Source of the DNA: Pseudoscleropodium purum
Taxonomy: Eukaryota > Streptophyta > Bryopsida > Hypnales > Brachytheciaceae
Direction: 5' to 3'
Length of the DNA stretch: 64,000 nt
Assembly: GCA_963969395.1 (NCBI GenBank)
Contig: OZ017799.1
Coordinates: 5,396,501-5,460,500, forward strand
The position numbers and the translations under genes are program-made. Positions within the stretch are counted from its first letter, which is position 1; every line of letters begins with the position of its first letter. The notes under the pieces are model-generated. The model did no database searches. It was not told the DNA's origin and was given only the letters and a program-made list of their open reading frames with translations. Positions 13,425 through 26,271 of the stretch are shown piece by piece.

Positions 13425-14638
13425 GACCAAAGTTTAGGGGCTTTGCCATGAGGATTGCATCCAAATATTGGATGCCTCTTTGTTAAACTTGATTGTAAAT
13501 TTCAAAATATCCATTTTTTTTTTATATACAAAAACAAAATTATAAAGCTTTGACAAAAAAAATTGACTTAATATTCTGGTTTTGAATTTTTATTATTTTT
13601 TATAAAATCAATGAATTATTGCAATTGCAAGCTCTATATACTAAAATCCAAATTTCAAAATATCATGTGTTTTCATTTGTATTTTTTTCTAGCGTGCATT
13701 CCTATTTCTTCGCACTGGTCCTTGGTTCTTGCAATTGGGATCCCTGCCATTGTTGACCATATTTGAGTTTCGTTTGTTTGTTGAAATACTCTGAGCTTAG
13801 GGTTTAGCGCGCGCCATTTCTCAGCGAATCTAGCTCGCAGGAGGTTTTCTTCTGGGTCAAATGTTGAATCAAGCTTGCATGAGGTCGACTGGAGTATAGT
13901 GAACAACGATGAAAATTGTCTGGGAGCGTAAACCCTAATTTACAAATGCTTGATCAGTTTGTCGATTGCAAGTAGAGTTTCGTCAGTTGTTTGAAGTGAT
14001 TAATTGGAGAGGTGGGGGCATAATCAGAGGTTGAATGAGGGTGTGGATGCACTTATTGAAGTACTAGACTCTACTGAAGTTGTGTTGATGCAATCAATTG
14101 AGCCGCACACGAATCTTGTTGGAGCCAATTCTATGATTCCTTAGTAATTCAACATGAATTGCAGGTAAATGTGCTCACCAATTTTACAATGTGTTTGAGC
14201 AACTTAGGTCGACTTAGGTGCAGCGAAATGGTCTGAAATACGCCTGTCAAGAATGTAGATTATGCGTGAGACTCTCTGTTATAGTGTACAGAAGCTTGTA
14301 ATATTACCTCAAATTTGAGCAACGATTTGTTGCAATCAACAAGTGTCATTTGCATCATGGTGGTGTACTTTGCTTGAATGAACTAGTATGAGAATTTGTT
14401 TCAAAAGTTTAACATCCGATGAAACGATGGCAACTGTACTTGTATTTGATTTTGGGTCTTCCCAGTTTTGACACACTTTGTCACTAAACAGTCGAAAGAG
14501 GCAGTAACTGCCTTCCATCTTCTAAGTAACCGTGCTCAGAAGAACTTCTTTCTACCTTAGCCATCTTTGAGGCAAGCACTGAGGGTGAAAATTCGTGCTG
14601 GCTTGATATGCTCCACTCCTTGAGAACTGATTCGACAT
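13425..14638. other. Intergenic region between phosphatase pseudogene and ferric reductase
   Basis: It holds the 3' flanks of two convergent loci. A 77-codon minus-strand frame at 13673-13906 has coding-like composition but no family match. Two telo-box-like motifs (AAACCCTAA) lie near 13797-13805 (on the minus strand) and 13930-13938, which is common near plant promoters. About 14300-14638 is probably the 3' untranslated region of the reductase gene. Confidence 0.4.
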
Positions 14639-17600
14639 TCACATATCAAAGCTCACAGAGTGATAATGAAATGGAGTCTTCATTAGGGATGTGAAATTTC
14701 GTGAGCGACAGGCAAGGGCAACACTTTGTTGAAGCCCTTCAGGTCCGCAGACAAGCACTCCCACTTCCTCCCCATCGTGCTTCTCAGCAACTTCATTGAA
14801 GACCTCTGGTAGAAATAAATCCGAAACTAGATTAGCTGACGAAATTTTGACCACGTTAGAAACCAGGCTCGCCCATGTCATATGCTTATTTCAATTCATT
14901 TTCTTCGGTATGGACTGAACCAACTTACCTACTTGGCAATTTCAACATAGATCAATGTGGTCAACATAATTTTGCACCATTAGCAATTCTCCAACTTGCC
15001 AACAACATGGACAAAACCGAGTGAGGGAGTAGTAAGAACCTTTGAATTGCGGTCGGCTGCCTTCGGTGATGATGCAAGTGTCTAACAAAGAACTGTTGTC
15101 GTTGCCCTCCAGGTCTGTAACTTTAGACTCCTCTCTGTAGACAGACGACGACGACGCCCCCAAATACGTACTGGACATCCAGAAAAAGATAACAGTGCCC
15201 CCACAGATGAAAATTGCTATAAACAAGCTCACGAAATGAAGGATAGTCTCGATGGATGTATTGAATTTCTTTCCCTTCGGCTGAAGCGTCGGATCGGTCA
15301 CGTAGTGGTAGAAGAGGGCGGAGATCAACACAAATCCAAACGTCGTCGCGAGTATGAGCGCGATCATCCATAAGTTTTGGTAAGAATTAATGGTCGAAAT
15401 GCCATTGTGCTTGGCAGCTCCCTTCTGCGGACTCTCATTGCCGTTTAAAGCGTGGATTTCGGCTCCGGCCATCTCCACCATAGGTAATTCAGCCGTACCC
15501 CAAACATTGGGTTCTCCAGTTACGTATGCTTGTGAAGTTAATCTGAACGATTTGGATTGTTGGTGACCATAGCTGGGATATATTTGCCCAGGTTTGATCG
15601 TTCTCAAAGTAGCCAATTCTGCTTTCCCTCTGACACACCATACCAGTTGCACATTCGTTGGCAGACCTTCTTGTTGAAGGGAATAACGCTTCAATATGTC
15701 CTCGATAATGGCCATGAAAGGGGTGATTCCCGCTCCTCCGGCCACCAAAATCAAATTCCTGTACCTGTTCATGAGGATAAAAAAAAAGGTCATGTTAGAT
15801 CACGACGACGAATCTAACTTTCGACCTTCGTCGAAGGTGTCAATTCCACCAAAAGGGAACCGAAAACAGTGTACAATTCTGTAATTTTGCTACGAGTTAC
15901 ACATCATGAATTGAAAGGCCACACAAGGAAGCTTGAATATTTGCTGTGCCCCGGGAGGTAAAATTGTTCAGTGAAGGGTATTTCAAACCTGAGAAAGTAG
16001 TCCCTTTCATGACCGTAAGGACCTTCAGCATAGAGCTTTAGTGCAAATGGGCACCCTGCTACTTCGGGATTGGTGACAGATTTGGTGTTGATTTCATTTT
16101 GTAGGCTAGTCGTCCAGTCGCCAAGAGGTTTGATATGCACAGAAATCTCATTATTGTCGTTGAGTGGGCTCGACGAGGTGCTAAACGGATGCCAGTGTAC
16201 ACGTGAGAGGCCGGGGACATTGAGGTATATGAAGCTCAGCGTGTTGTACTTGAAGCCTGCGAGGTCAGTGACGAATATTTTAGGCAATAAAATGGGAACA
16301 AAGATCTAACTTATTTCCTTGAACGACTTCGAGTGAAAAAGCAATGCGAGTGTTACTGAACCGTTAGATATGTGATAATTAAATAGAATTAGGACCGGGC
16401 TGGCATACGTTGTTCCTAAAATCATGAATACCTGGCTGCTTGGGAATCTTGAGCTCCACGAGACCGCTGGGTAGTACCCGAGCGGTCACACCAGTCACGT
16501 GCCTTCGAGAGTGCACCATTCTAAGGAAGCGGTCAATGAAGAAGAGGAAAATCGGACCCATGGATGATGCCGCATGACTCCAGTCAACATGGAATACATA
16601 GAATACGAAGAAAACGAAATACAGTTGATGCATGCTGAAGAAGGTGTTGAAGTGATTCGCACGAACGAACGGAATGGACGTAATTCCCATGGTGAGTCCT
16701 GTCAGAACTGCAATCACGCCGGCACAGTTGTTGATTCCTCTATGCGGCCATTCGACCAACTGCATGCACATCAACCGACCAGCACATTAGCGCAGTAATT
16801 GACTGCAATTCAGAAGTTCAGAAGTTGCTTCAGCATTTACTCATTGACAAGCACATTGATGCAGATATGCAGAAAATGTTTCAATGCAGGAGCTGCACGA
16901 TTACGACACGTACCAGTTCCAGTTTGTTAATGCCGCCAGCGTAAACTGCGTATGTAGCTCCGTGCACGAAGGTGAACGCGACCGTGAAGTAGCCGAACCA
17001 CCTATGATATCTTATAGCTTGTTCAAAGGGGATATTGATCAACCTCAGGATTGGAGACCCCCTTGCGACGGGAATGAACAGGACAGCAATTAAATAAAAT
17101 ATTGCTCGTCCGGAGTAGTCACAAGCATTCTCCCACTTCCTTGCCCACCTGCACGATAGTGTCCACTCGTTAAATGCCACGTAAATTGGTCTCTCGAATT
17201 GTTCGGTGTTCATGGAATACTCACTTGAACTATCTAGGAATCTTCCTCTTCAAATTTTGCTGTCCGATTTTTCAAAAAACCTCAGACGAATCGATCATTA
17301 GTTCATTCCATGCAATAAAGTCTTGACAGGGAGAGAGTAGAGAGCTTACTTCGGCTCTCCCGGCACGGGTTTGCCGTTGTCAATGGCGGCCAGCGAAGGC
17401 CTCAGCAAATCAATCCATATCCACATCGTGCACACGAAAACGACGACGATGATTACAATATCAAAAAATGTGATTATTCCAACGGGGGTTTTCACGAAAA
17501 GAGGCTGCGTCCAAATAGCCCGATACAGTCTCACAAATCTGGACTGCTCGCGGGAGTGATATCGGACCCTGCAAGGCAACATGAATATGTAAGTTCTCAG

Positions 17601-18401
17601 ATTTTCCATTTCAATTCATCCCCTCAGTTCCACGCAATTCAGCACACTCAATTTACTAGCCGAGGATTGCATACTCAATGACCTTTATCTGCAGATACCG
17701 GCAAACTTTTGTCATGTCTCAGTATTATGAGAATCATGTATGGGGATACCTAGCTGTTCTGCACTTAATTCAAACATCATTATTTGTGGAAGAAGAGCGC
17801 AAGGCTAGACCCGTCAGTACCTCGAAGGGAACCTTTCCTCCAGCTCCAAGTACAGCAAGGCTAAGATAGCCAAGGCAATAACAGGTACTGCATACATCAC
17901 GTAGCCCGTAGCTGCACAGATCACATTGCATAAACTCTTATCGATCAGAGGGTTATAAATCCCATGGCATAGCGAGATTGTGAGTGACACGGAGTGAAAC
18001 ATACAATATATCTTACTCTAGACAGAATAGTTTAGACGAATTGAACTTCGAATACAGATTAACTCGGAGAAGATTAGAGACTTCGACATTTAATTTTTGT
18101 CTAACGTTGAATCCTACTTACCGTATTTTCCCCAGAAGCCGGATGTGCTGACTGCAGCAATGACCTTGGTCCTGAATCTCTTCCCTTCTCCGCTGGGCAG
18201 TCGGAACCAAAGCGAGATCCACCAAATGGATACTCCCCATGCCGCTAACCATAGGATTGCCTTGGCAACCTTGATCAACAGTGGGGCCTCACGTTCGGTC
18301 ACCTTGTTGGGTGACACGGACTGATCAACACCATTACTAAAGTCCGCTTGAGAATTCATGGTCAATAAGTCGGTTCCAGGAGCAGCTGACAAAACGTTCA
18401 C
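14639..18401 (-). CDS. Ferric-chelate reductase (FRO family), eight exons, 770 residues
   Basis: Exons, from the start codon: 18122-18401, 17821-17911, 17350-17568, 16914-17148, 16432-16759, 15989-16256, 15040-15764, 14639-14805. All seven introns are GT-AG and every junction keeps phase, giving 2313 nt including the TGA. FRO enzymes sit in the plasma or organelle membrane and pass electrons from NADPH through FAD and two haems to Fe(III) or Cu(II). Membrane segments are visible at about residues 41-66, 97-117 and 153-178, and in the haem core. The haem histidines are 245/259 and 319/332, with the 14- and 13-residue spacing of the NOX/FRE superfamily. HPFST (407-411) is the FAD site; GGAGITPF (483-490) and CGP (735-737) form the NADPH site. 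The ~110-residue insert with two further membrane segments (603-628, 645-670) is typical of FROs. A second in-frame Met at codon 15 could be the start. No defect seen. Confidence 0.95.
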
Positions 18402-18635
18402 TTGCTGTTATCAATCAAGCACCTCGTGAGCTCGACATCGACCAAGAGTGCCGTAGAACTGTACCTTCAAAGTCTCAAGAGCCCCTTGACCTCACCTCAC
18501 TGTAGGTAGCCACCTTGTGAACCCAACGCTCATCTGGAGAAATCAAAGTCCATGCAATGGAAGCTCTTCAGGTGACTGCCCAGCAGCTCGACAAAGCAGA
18601 TGATCGATGCTGTGTGGCTGGCTCTACCCCGTCGC

Positions 18636-18643
18636 TCTTTATA
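18636..18643 (-). promoter_or_regulatory. TATA box of the ferric reductase gene
   Basis: On the minus strand this reads TATAAAGA, about 235 bp upstream of the start codon, followed by a purine- and C-rich stretch suited to a transcription start near 18605. No intron is required between it and the ATG. No clear iron-responsive element was identified. Confidence 0.5.
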
Positions 18644-21632
18644 CACTATCCTGCAGCGAGCATCTCGCATCTCAAAGGAAAATCACATATTCGTTAATTA
18701 CGATGGTGAACTTGAGTCAATTAGCGCAGTTCCGTCGCCGTCACCGCAATGCAACCTAAAATCTACGAAGGTCATGGTTTAGAGTTCTCTGGGTCATAAT
18801 TATAAGGAACGTGTCATGTTACGAATACACGGCCATGGATTCGGATCGCTCGTCCGCAGGATGCGGCGGCGAAGGGCGAAGTTACTCGGAGCCACCACGT
18901 TCGTTGGAGCCTGTCCGTGCTCGATGACGTCAGCCGCCGCTGAACGTTACCGTGCGTGCTTCATGACTGCATGACCTCGCCGCCGGTGGGTCGGCACGCA
19001 GCCGGAGTGAGGAGCAGTGTGCCCACGGCTTCCCGGCCCCGCTTTTCTCATGCCGACACGAGCACTGGTATTACGTCGCAGTCAACTGCAGAACATACAA
19101 AACGCTCCTGGTTGCATGGCAGTTATGTCTGGTTCAGGTTTGCTCTCGATCCCTTATCGTGGTGGACTCTTCTCATGCTTGAAAAGGTGGCCTCACACTT
19201 CCTTCTGGAATCTGCATCGATTCTTTTTATAATTTCTTTAGTCTCTAGGATCGATTCTCATTCCAAAACTGAATCAACCTGCGCCAAGCTTAATTTTGTC
19301 GTGGTTTCAACGCAGGCGGGATCTGATTTTTGGTGTCGTGGACGATCAGTAGTGGCGCGGCTACATCGATAGTCAGAATGCGTTCCTTGTTCGGTTTCTG
19401 ATTGGACATCGCATGAAGGGATCATATTTTAGAAAAAGATTCCAATTAGCACCCTGTCAATGTTTTGAGTGGTATATCCTAGCCTGTTTTGGTTTACTTA
19501 GCACGTGGCATGTACCTGAGAGTACCGCGCGGGTGTACGTCGTTAGAATGCCCAAGTGGGTTGAATCACGAAAACTAATATCGCTTTTGTTTTAGGTTTG
19601 AATTCATAATTGGTTGCAGTAAGTTAAGATTGTTTCACAAGCTTGTGTAAGGATCTCCAGTCTACACGGCACCAGATGCTACAAAACTTTCATCACGTCG
19701 AATAGACTGGTCACTTGTGTAGAGCGACCTGGATAGATCACTGATCACTCGTTTGCTCCAACAGTATCTTACACCGCAAATCCAACCAATTGCAAGTCTT
19801 CTGGTGTACAATTCAATGCAAAAAAAAGTTTCCATCATGATTATATCATGGTACTTGTAGAGTAAAAAGAAGTATATATATATATATAGCGGAGTACGTT
19901 GCAAAACTTGGCAGGTGACAACAAAGCAATTTTTGCCATGGCAAAGTCAATCTTCACAGGGTCCAAGCATCATTTGTTCACTTCTCATCTTACATTGTCG
20001 TTATCCGTTGTTTTTGAAGTACTAGTGGTGATGCTCTAAACAAATATTAGTGAAAATACGTACAGACAATCTTCTTTAATCAAAGAAATGACCTAGATGA
20101 CCAATTGGTAACGTAGAACATTGATTGTGAATCTTCTCAATGTCATTTTTTCCGGTGCATACAAACCTTATTCCTATTAGCAATCATTAAAATAATATAT
20201 CCTTGGAGGTTGAAGATTGAAAGTGTCTCATGGATGGCTTTGTTGTTCACTATAGAAACAAAGAATACACCTCTTGGTTTAGTAATTGGAGCATTTTTGT
20301 GAATAAACTTGGTCATAGAAGCCACAATTAGGGGATCATATCTTCCAAAGATTAAGATACTCAAATTGATTAAATTATTTATGAAAATTTCCTCCTATGA
20401 TCACATAACAATATTCAAATTGTATTCACAAGGACATTTGAATGTCCTAATTCATGCAAGAAGAAGGCATTTTATTCATGAACATACTAATAATAATCAT
20501 TGTTAGGAAAAAATCACCAACAAAAGAATAAAGTATACAAACCTTGTTTTGTTCTCCTTTCTTTTATTTTGTTCTAAAAAATAAATTTAAACCTTATTTT
20601 TCATATATCAAAGTGAATTGCCAATCAAAATTTTTATTTTGGATCATATTTAGACAGCTTGCAATGTTAGTTGAGAAAGATTGTTCTTATGGTTTAATAG
20701 TTAAATAGATATGCATTAGATAACTAACAAGCCGCGATAGCGGTGATGTGTGGTAGCCATGGTATGCGGTAGATATGCATTAAATAGCTTGTTATTTGAA
20801 TATTTCTTAAACCATAAATGTCATTATTTCATGTATTTTTTAATATTTTATTGTGAAGGTCTATCACTTTTAGTTTCTTGAACAACCTATCGTAACTTCC
20901 TATTATTTATTACATTAATTTTCAAGATCAAATTAAGACACCTCTATCTTATTTTGGCATAGAGTCAATATTTCTATATAGTAAAGCCTTGCCTCATATG
21001 TATGTCTGATGTGAGATTTTGATTTTGTCTTCAAATATTCATTAAAAATCCAATTTTTACCAACAATCAAACTTTTTTTACTTTAAGAAAGGGAATGACA
21101 ATTTTGCCATGGTAAATAATTTTATATACAACCATCATCTAAAAGAGACTTAATACATCATAGAGACAAATTCTTTTATAAATGTACATCATAGAGACAA
21201 ATATCTTTATGATGGTGTTTCATTGTTTTTAATTTAAAAGTATTTTTGCTTTATTAATAATAAATCAAAATCATATACATCTTATAGAATTGATCCCATA
21301 ATTTTGTTTAATAATTCTAGTGACATTTTCTAAAAAGATTGAAGCTGATTTGATTTAACTAGTATTTGATGATATGTATTTCTCTATTGATAAACATAGG
21401 GTGCATTAATTAGGACAATATTTAGGTGTGAAGCATCACTTAGACATGACTTGGCTACAAAATCATAAGGCCAAACGACTCAAATGATAAAATGAAGCCC
21501 CACAAGTGTAACCACACTATTATTTCAAATAATTTGTATCCCTTCACCCACAATTACAATATTTTAATAAATTAAAATTTTGACCTTTGATAGTTAAAGT
21601 ATTATTTCAAGCCTAAATTTGTTTATACTTAT
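18644..21632. other. Upstream region of the reductase gene and gene-free DNA
   Basis: About 18.8-19.6 kb is noticeably richer in G and C than the surroundings and holds CpGs; it is probably the promoter region. Overlapping reading frames of 60-138 codons there have no family signature. From 20 kb the sequence turns AT-rich. A 20-base direct repeat around TAGATATGCATTA occurs near 20705 and 20771. No gene is recognised. Confidence 0.4.
18925..18932. promoter_or_regulatory. TGACGTCA palindrome (bZIP-type site)
   Basis: A perfect TGACGTCA, the binding palindrome of plant TGA/bZIP factors, lies about 280 bp upstream of the reductase TATA box in a CpG-containing segment. Function is inferred from the motif only. 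Confidence 0.35.
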
Positions 21633-21785
21633 CATGGTTGTCACATTGGACAAATTACTATTCATTTCACATCCTATAGAACAAGTTATTATTCATCAAA
21701 TGTACATAAGACATACATTTGATGAATAGTAACTTGTCCTATAGGAAGTGAAATGAATAGTAATCTATCCAATGTGACAACCATG
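21633..21785. mobile_element. hAT-type MITE, 153 bp, second copy of the GGTTGTCA family
   Basis: A near-perfect inverted repeat begins CATGGTTGTCACATTGGACA and ends with its complement. The flanking octamers are ATACTTAT (21625-21632) and ATATTTAT (21786-21793), identical except for one transition, consistent with an aged 8 bp target duplication. The ends resemble those of the MITE at 9719 and the fragment at 63962. There is no coding capacity. Confidence 0.85.
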
Positions 21786-22106
21786 ATATTTATAATTTTT
21801 TGTATTATTTGATTTCCAATAGTTAGAGTAAAAATGTTTTAATTGTTAGGATTTAGGTAATCACTAACAAGAAAATAATTTACAAATTCTTACAAATTGC
21901 TTTAGATATCTATTGCAAAGACTATGCTCAAGGAATCACCTATCTTCAATGTCACCTTTGGGCTTTGAGTTGTATTCTAAAGTAAACAATCTAGGCAATT
22001 TTTACTTCACACTACTAAAAAATTTGTAACCAAATCAACAAAAAATGAACAAACAAAATGTTGATTTGGTCTATCGATTTTATGTTGATTTGGACATATT
22101 AACTTG

Positions 22107-22379
22107 GAGGGTTGTTATTATGTAAGATTAGGAGTGTGAGCACATGAGCCTCGAAGACTATACACTTATATGTTATAGATGTTTATATTATAGAAATCTT
22201 CTATGATTATAATGTAACTATAATATAAATACCTATTATAGGTATTTATATTTTAAAACACCTTTGATGGTTGTAGTATTTCTACTTATATATATGCTCA
22301 ATGCCTACATGCTCATATTTTCATGCTCACATACTAGTGTCATTGTGTTAACTTAGATGCTATTCAATAAAAACTTCTT
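22107..22379. repeat. LTR-like dispersed repeat, copy 1
   Basis: This stretch aligns along its length with 56243-56507. Shared blocks include the AAGACTATA region, the CACCTTTGATGGTTGT region, a TATA-like TACTTATATATA, and a TTTTCATGCTCA block. A TATA-like box followed about 100 bp later by AATAAA-type sequence suggests a solo LTR, but no TG...CA ends, target duplication or primer-binding site could be confirmed. Confidence 0.5.
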
Positions 22380-22381
22380 AA

Positions 22382-22592
22382 TTTTTTTTTTATTCGGTCA
22401 AGTAAAAAAGAAATATTAACATCAACCAATTCGAGGCCAACATGTGTCGATGCCATGTCATCAATTTAAAAATCTTTGTAGTTGCCACTTAAGCCACCTA
22501 CCATGCGAGTGGGTGGGGGGCTGGGGGCATGGGATTTGAATCCTAAACCTCCAAACTAAAAGACTATGGACTTAACCAATAACCATTGCACC
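22382..22592 (-). mobile_element. tRNA-derived SINE
   Basis: Read on the minus strand it starts GGTGCAATGG, carries an A-box-like TGGTTATTGGTTAAG (22571-22585) and, about 28 bp further, a B box GGATTCAAATCC (22531-22543), and ends in a run of ten A at about 22382-22391. RNA polymerase III promoter boxes in this order plus a poly(A) end define a tRNA-derived SINE of about 210 bp. It abuts the end of the LTR-like repeat. No convincing target duplication was found. Confidence 0.6.
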
Positions 22593-22674
22593 ATTCACAA
22601 ATTGCTTGAAGTTTGATGTAGATTTGTATTTGTGTACTTTTTCTAATTGTTTTCATTTGATTTGTTAATTCCAA

Positions 22675-23022
22675 AGACTTTAATGACCATTTCTACATAG
22701 TAGAATAACTTTTTTTCAAAAAACCTTGAACTAAAAAAAGTTGTATTTCAAAAAATCTAACTTTCATTTCAAAAAATCCATTTCTAATTTTGAGTCTCCA
22801 ATAAAAAGTTATGGACAAATCCAAAGAGGATGTTTAAAAATGTCAAAGAAAAGTAAGTGTCCATTCCAACCCCTCTTTGAATTTTGCTCATAACTTTTGA
22901 TTGAAGACTTGAAATTACAAATGGATTTTTGGAAATGAAATTGAGTTTGAATTTCCAACTTTTTTAGATTAAAGTTTTTTGAAAAAAATTATTCTACTAT
23001 GCAGAAACGGTCACCAAAGTCT
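22675..23022. mobile_element. Foldback element of about 350 bp
   Basis: The left arm (from AGACTTTAATGACC) and the right arm (ending GGTCACCAAAGTCT) are imperfect inverted repeats through almost the whole element, including the blocks around AGTAGAATAA/TTATTCTACT and AAAAAGTTATGG/CATAACTTTT. The centre lies near 22845. No duplication of the flanks was recognised. Confidence 0.6.
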
Positions 23023-24273
23023 ATTGACTTTCAAATATATTGAATTCTCTTAATGATCCAGTTAGAAAAAAAGATTTTGTTTTATATAGAATTATGACTA
23101 TGGTGATTTTAACATTGCTTGAATGACAAAAACTTATTTGAAACTCTTCTAAGTTAAAATGAACAAAAAAGTGTTGATTTTTTGGTTGTTGTGAACTTGT
23201 GAACGTTGTAATATTCAAATGAAGAAAAAATTTGTGATCATTTTGTTAATTTCTGCCAAATCAACAAAAACTATGAAAAAGATCCATACTATATCCATTT
23301 CGATTGAAATTTGGAAATATTTTTCTTCATTTGGACATCATTTTCCAATAGTTATAATTTAATTTAAACTTGTAATCCATTTTGTGTATTATATTCCATT
23401 CTTGATACTTCCAATCCATTTTAGTTTGATTTTGTGTTTAAAGTACCTCCATATGTGTTGTTGATTGTGATTACAATTTTATTATTGACATCAATTACCC
23501 AAATGATTACAATGTATTGAAATTATTTTCTTTCAAGAAATAGTGCAATTAGAGAAAATTATAAGGTTGGAATTTTAGTGATTAGTTTGAATAAAATGGA
23601 GTTTTAAATTAAAGTGAGTAATTGAACATTGGATATCCATCAATATTGTGAATGATTTTGTGAGTGCTAACTAAAAAGGTCTCTTGATGGGTTCATTCTA
23701 GCAATGTTAATCATTTCAAAAAACCATAGGTGAGTATAAAAAATTAATTATGATAAAAAAAAATCAAATTTGTGTTGTTTGGAAATGTTATCCTTGAATT
23801 AGTATCATAGGAAAAATTTATTAAATGATAGTCATATACCTAAAAATGTATTTGGATTCACTATACATTGCATTTAATAAAAAGTACACCCTAGTTGTTT
23901 TTAAGATTCTTAATTCAACTGATGACGTTTAGGTCATAATTGCTTTAATCTATTTTCAGAGAGACCTTTCAAAGTTATGTATTGACATATGGAGGATTTA
24001 TTTTGTAACCATAGGGTACTTTCAAGACCAAGACTAAAATTGAAGCCATGATCAAAATGATGGAATGAAGCCACAAACAATTAGGGATGTATTTAGAGTT
24101 GGGCTTTTGACCTTCACACTATGAAGTTCTAAGTCTTCATTTGAATAAATCATAATAACTACAATGACGTTAAGCACAATGGAGGAAGTTCGACTTACTC
24201 ACCTCCTTCAATGAGTTCAAGACTCTTCAATGCATTAGGGGAATGATTCTTGGTTATCCATTCATCTCTTTAA

Positions 24274-25197
24274 CCCCTAAAGTTCCTTGACTATGTTTTT
24301 CACCAAAAACACTCAATACCTGTCATTTTTAGGACATGTACCAAAAAAAATTAATAAAATTTTAGACACATCCAACCGTAGGATCTTGTAGTATGATAAT
24401 TTGAGAAGATGTGGAAAAAAATTCATAAAATTCCACCTTGTAGATTGCAAGATATCAGCGTTACAATTGACAAATAGTCTTTTTTGGTCCCTGCGAAAAT
24501 CCGGACAGCTGCACTTCACAAGGTCACATTTGTATGAAAAAATTTCCAAAATGGTTGCAACTCTTTGAAATCATTTTTCAAAGCAAGTTGGCTAAATGAT
24601 TGAAAATTTTCAAATCATTTGGAATTGTACAACATATAGGAAAAAAATAGTAAGCATAAAGAAGTAAAGAATGAATCAAAATACTAAATTGCTAATAATT
24701 TAGTTATGGAATTGAAAAATGCCAATTCCAATGGTCGTAATGTAGTAATAAATAATCTTCATCCAATATTTTTATTTTTGTCCAAAAATATTCAAAAGTG
24801 AATAAGATCAAGGATTTCAAAGTTTATTTTAGAGTAGAGAATCTATAACTACCTGCAAACTAAAGCACCTCATAACTTTTGACTCATTGATCAAAATGCA
24901 ATGATTCAAAGCTTTCTATGTATACATAAATCTAGAAAATTAATTTCAAATTTTTAATTTTGAAAAAAGTGATTTTTTTCAAATCTGCCCGGATTGCCCA
25001 AGTTGAGAAACAAACTACATATTAGGCCATAACTTTTGACTCGTATTTCCAATTGTCCTGAAATTTAATGCTCATTAAAGATATTCCTCATCTACACCTT
25101 CTATTAAAATTTGGGCCCAAAATATGGAAATCTCTGCTCACATGCACCTACCTCCAAAAGTTATGTTGCCAAAAAATGCACCTTGGTTGTTTAGGGG
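24274..25197. mobile_element. TTAA-flanked element, copy A (924 bp)
   Basis: It starts TTAA-CCCCTAAAG and ends TTTAGGGG-TTAA. Its interior matches copy B (27664) in the same orientation and copies C, D and E in the opposite one, with conserved blocks such as TTGCAAGATATCAG, CTTCACAAGGTCACA and AAGCAAGTTGGCT. TTAA duplication plus ends starting CCC is the pattern of piggyBac-type transposons. There is no open reading frame long enough for a transposase, so it would be non-autonomous. The superfamily assignment is inference. Confidence 0.75.
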
Positions 25198-25201
25198 TTA
25201 A

Positions 25202-26271
25202 AAAGTGAGTTCATCCAAAATTGCACCCTACCTAACACCACCATTGTCACTTTGTGTGCATCTTCAAAAACCAATATGTACATATGATGAAGAAACAAAT
25301 TTAGAACCTCTTTCTAACTTTTGCATATAATATCTAAATTGCACATTTTTTGGTGTGTGGTAATTTCCATTCACATAATTGCCAACAAGAAAATATGAAA
25401 ATGTGACCAATTTACTAACATTAAGTAGGCTTTGTATCAAAAAATGAAGGTTTGGGGAGATATACACCTTGGGTGCATTCCTTGATGGATTGGAGAAGTG
25501 ATGGGTGGGTTCAAGCCCAGATGCTTAATGGAACTTCACAACATAACCTACATTTTTCATTGGCCAAAGATTGGGTTATGTACACTTGAGCATTTACACC
25601 AGATGGACGGACAACTACTCAAAGTTAACACCACATCATCCTCCACACCTACCAAAACTCAAACATTTATAGTAGACGCATTTGGAATTACATTGGAAGG
25701 CCGGTGATCCCAAATTTTGTCCCATTAACACAAAAACGAGTTTAATTTTTAGGATTATTTAAATAGAAAAGGCATTGTGAAGGAGCTTCCCTGGAACAAT
25801 TATAATACAACTACAAAGCCACTTTCACAAGTTCATCATTCCATTGCACATCCAATAAATTTCAAGTGTGAAATCATGCACAAGACAATACCATTCAGGT
25901 AACAAAATCCATGATGACATGACAATTTCCCTCCACACCAAGGCAGACAATGTCTGGCTGAACGAAGCCAATTTTAGTGGAGTACTGTTACAGGACGTCC
26001 TTGTGTGTACAAGGCCTCACACGTCATGTCAAATTGTTGGGACTTGGGACATAGTGTGAATGGAATCAGTGGATCTCCCTGCCCAGTTCTTCCTGTCCAA
26101 GCACAGCCTGCTTGAATCTTAAAGTTATTCTCATTAATTCTCAGTTCCCCCTGTCAAGTCCCCCCCTGTCAGGCACGTATGGCTTGGCCGTTTACTACGT
26201 ATATTTTATCTTTTGCAATGGAATTCATTTCATTTATTTAAAAATAAAGAAATAAAGTAAAGTTATTCTTC
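25202..26271. other. Gene-free DNA
   Basis: Mostly AT-rich, becoming more balanced from 25.5 kb. Reading frames of 63-69 codons have no family features. A C-rich patch lies at 26147-26170. Confidence 0.4.

Noticed and set aside
18956..19372. 138-codon plus-strand reading frame upstream of the ferric reductase
   Set aside because: No family features, and overlapped by other frames of similar length; long open frames are expected in this GC-richer promoter region.
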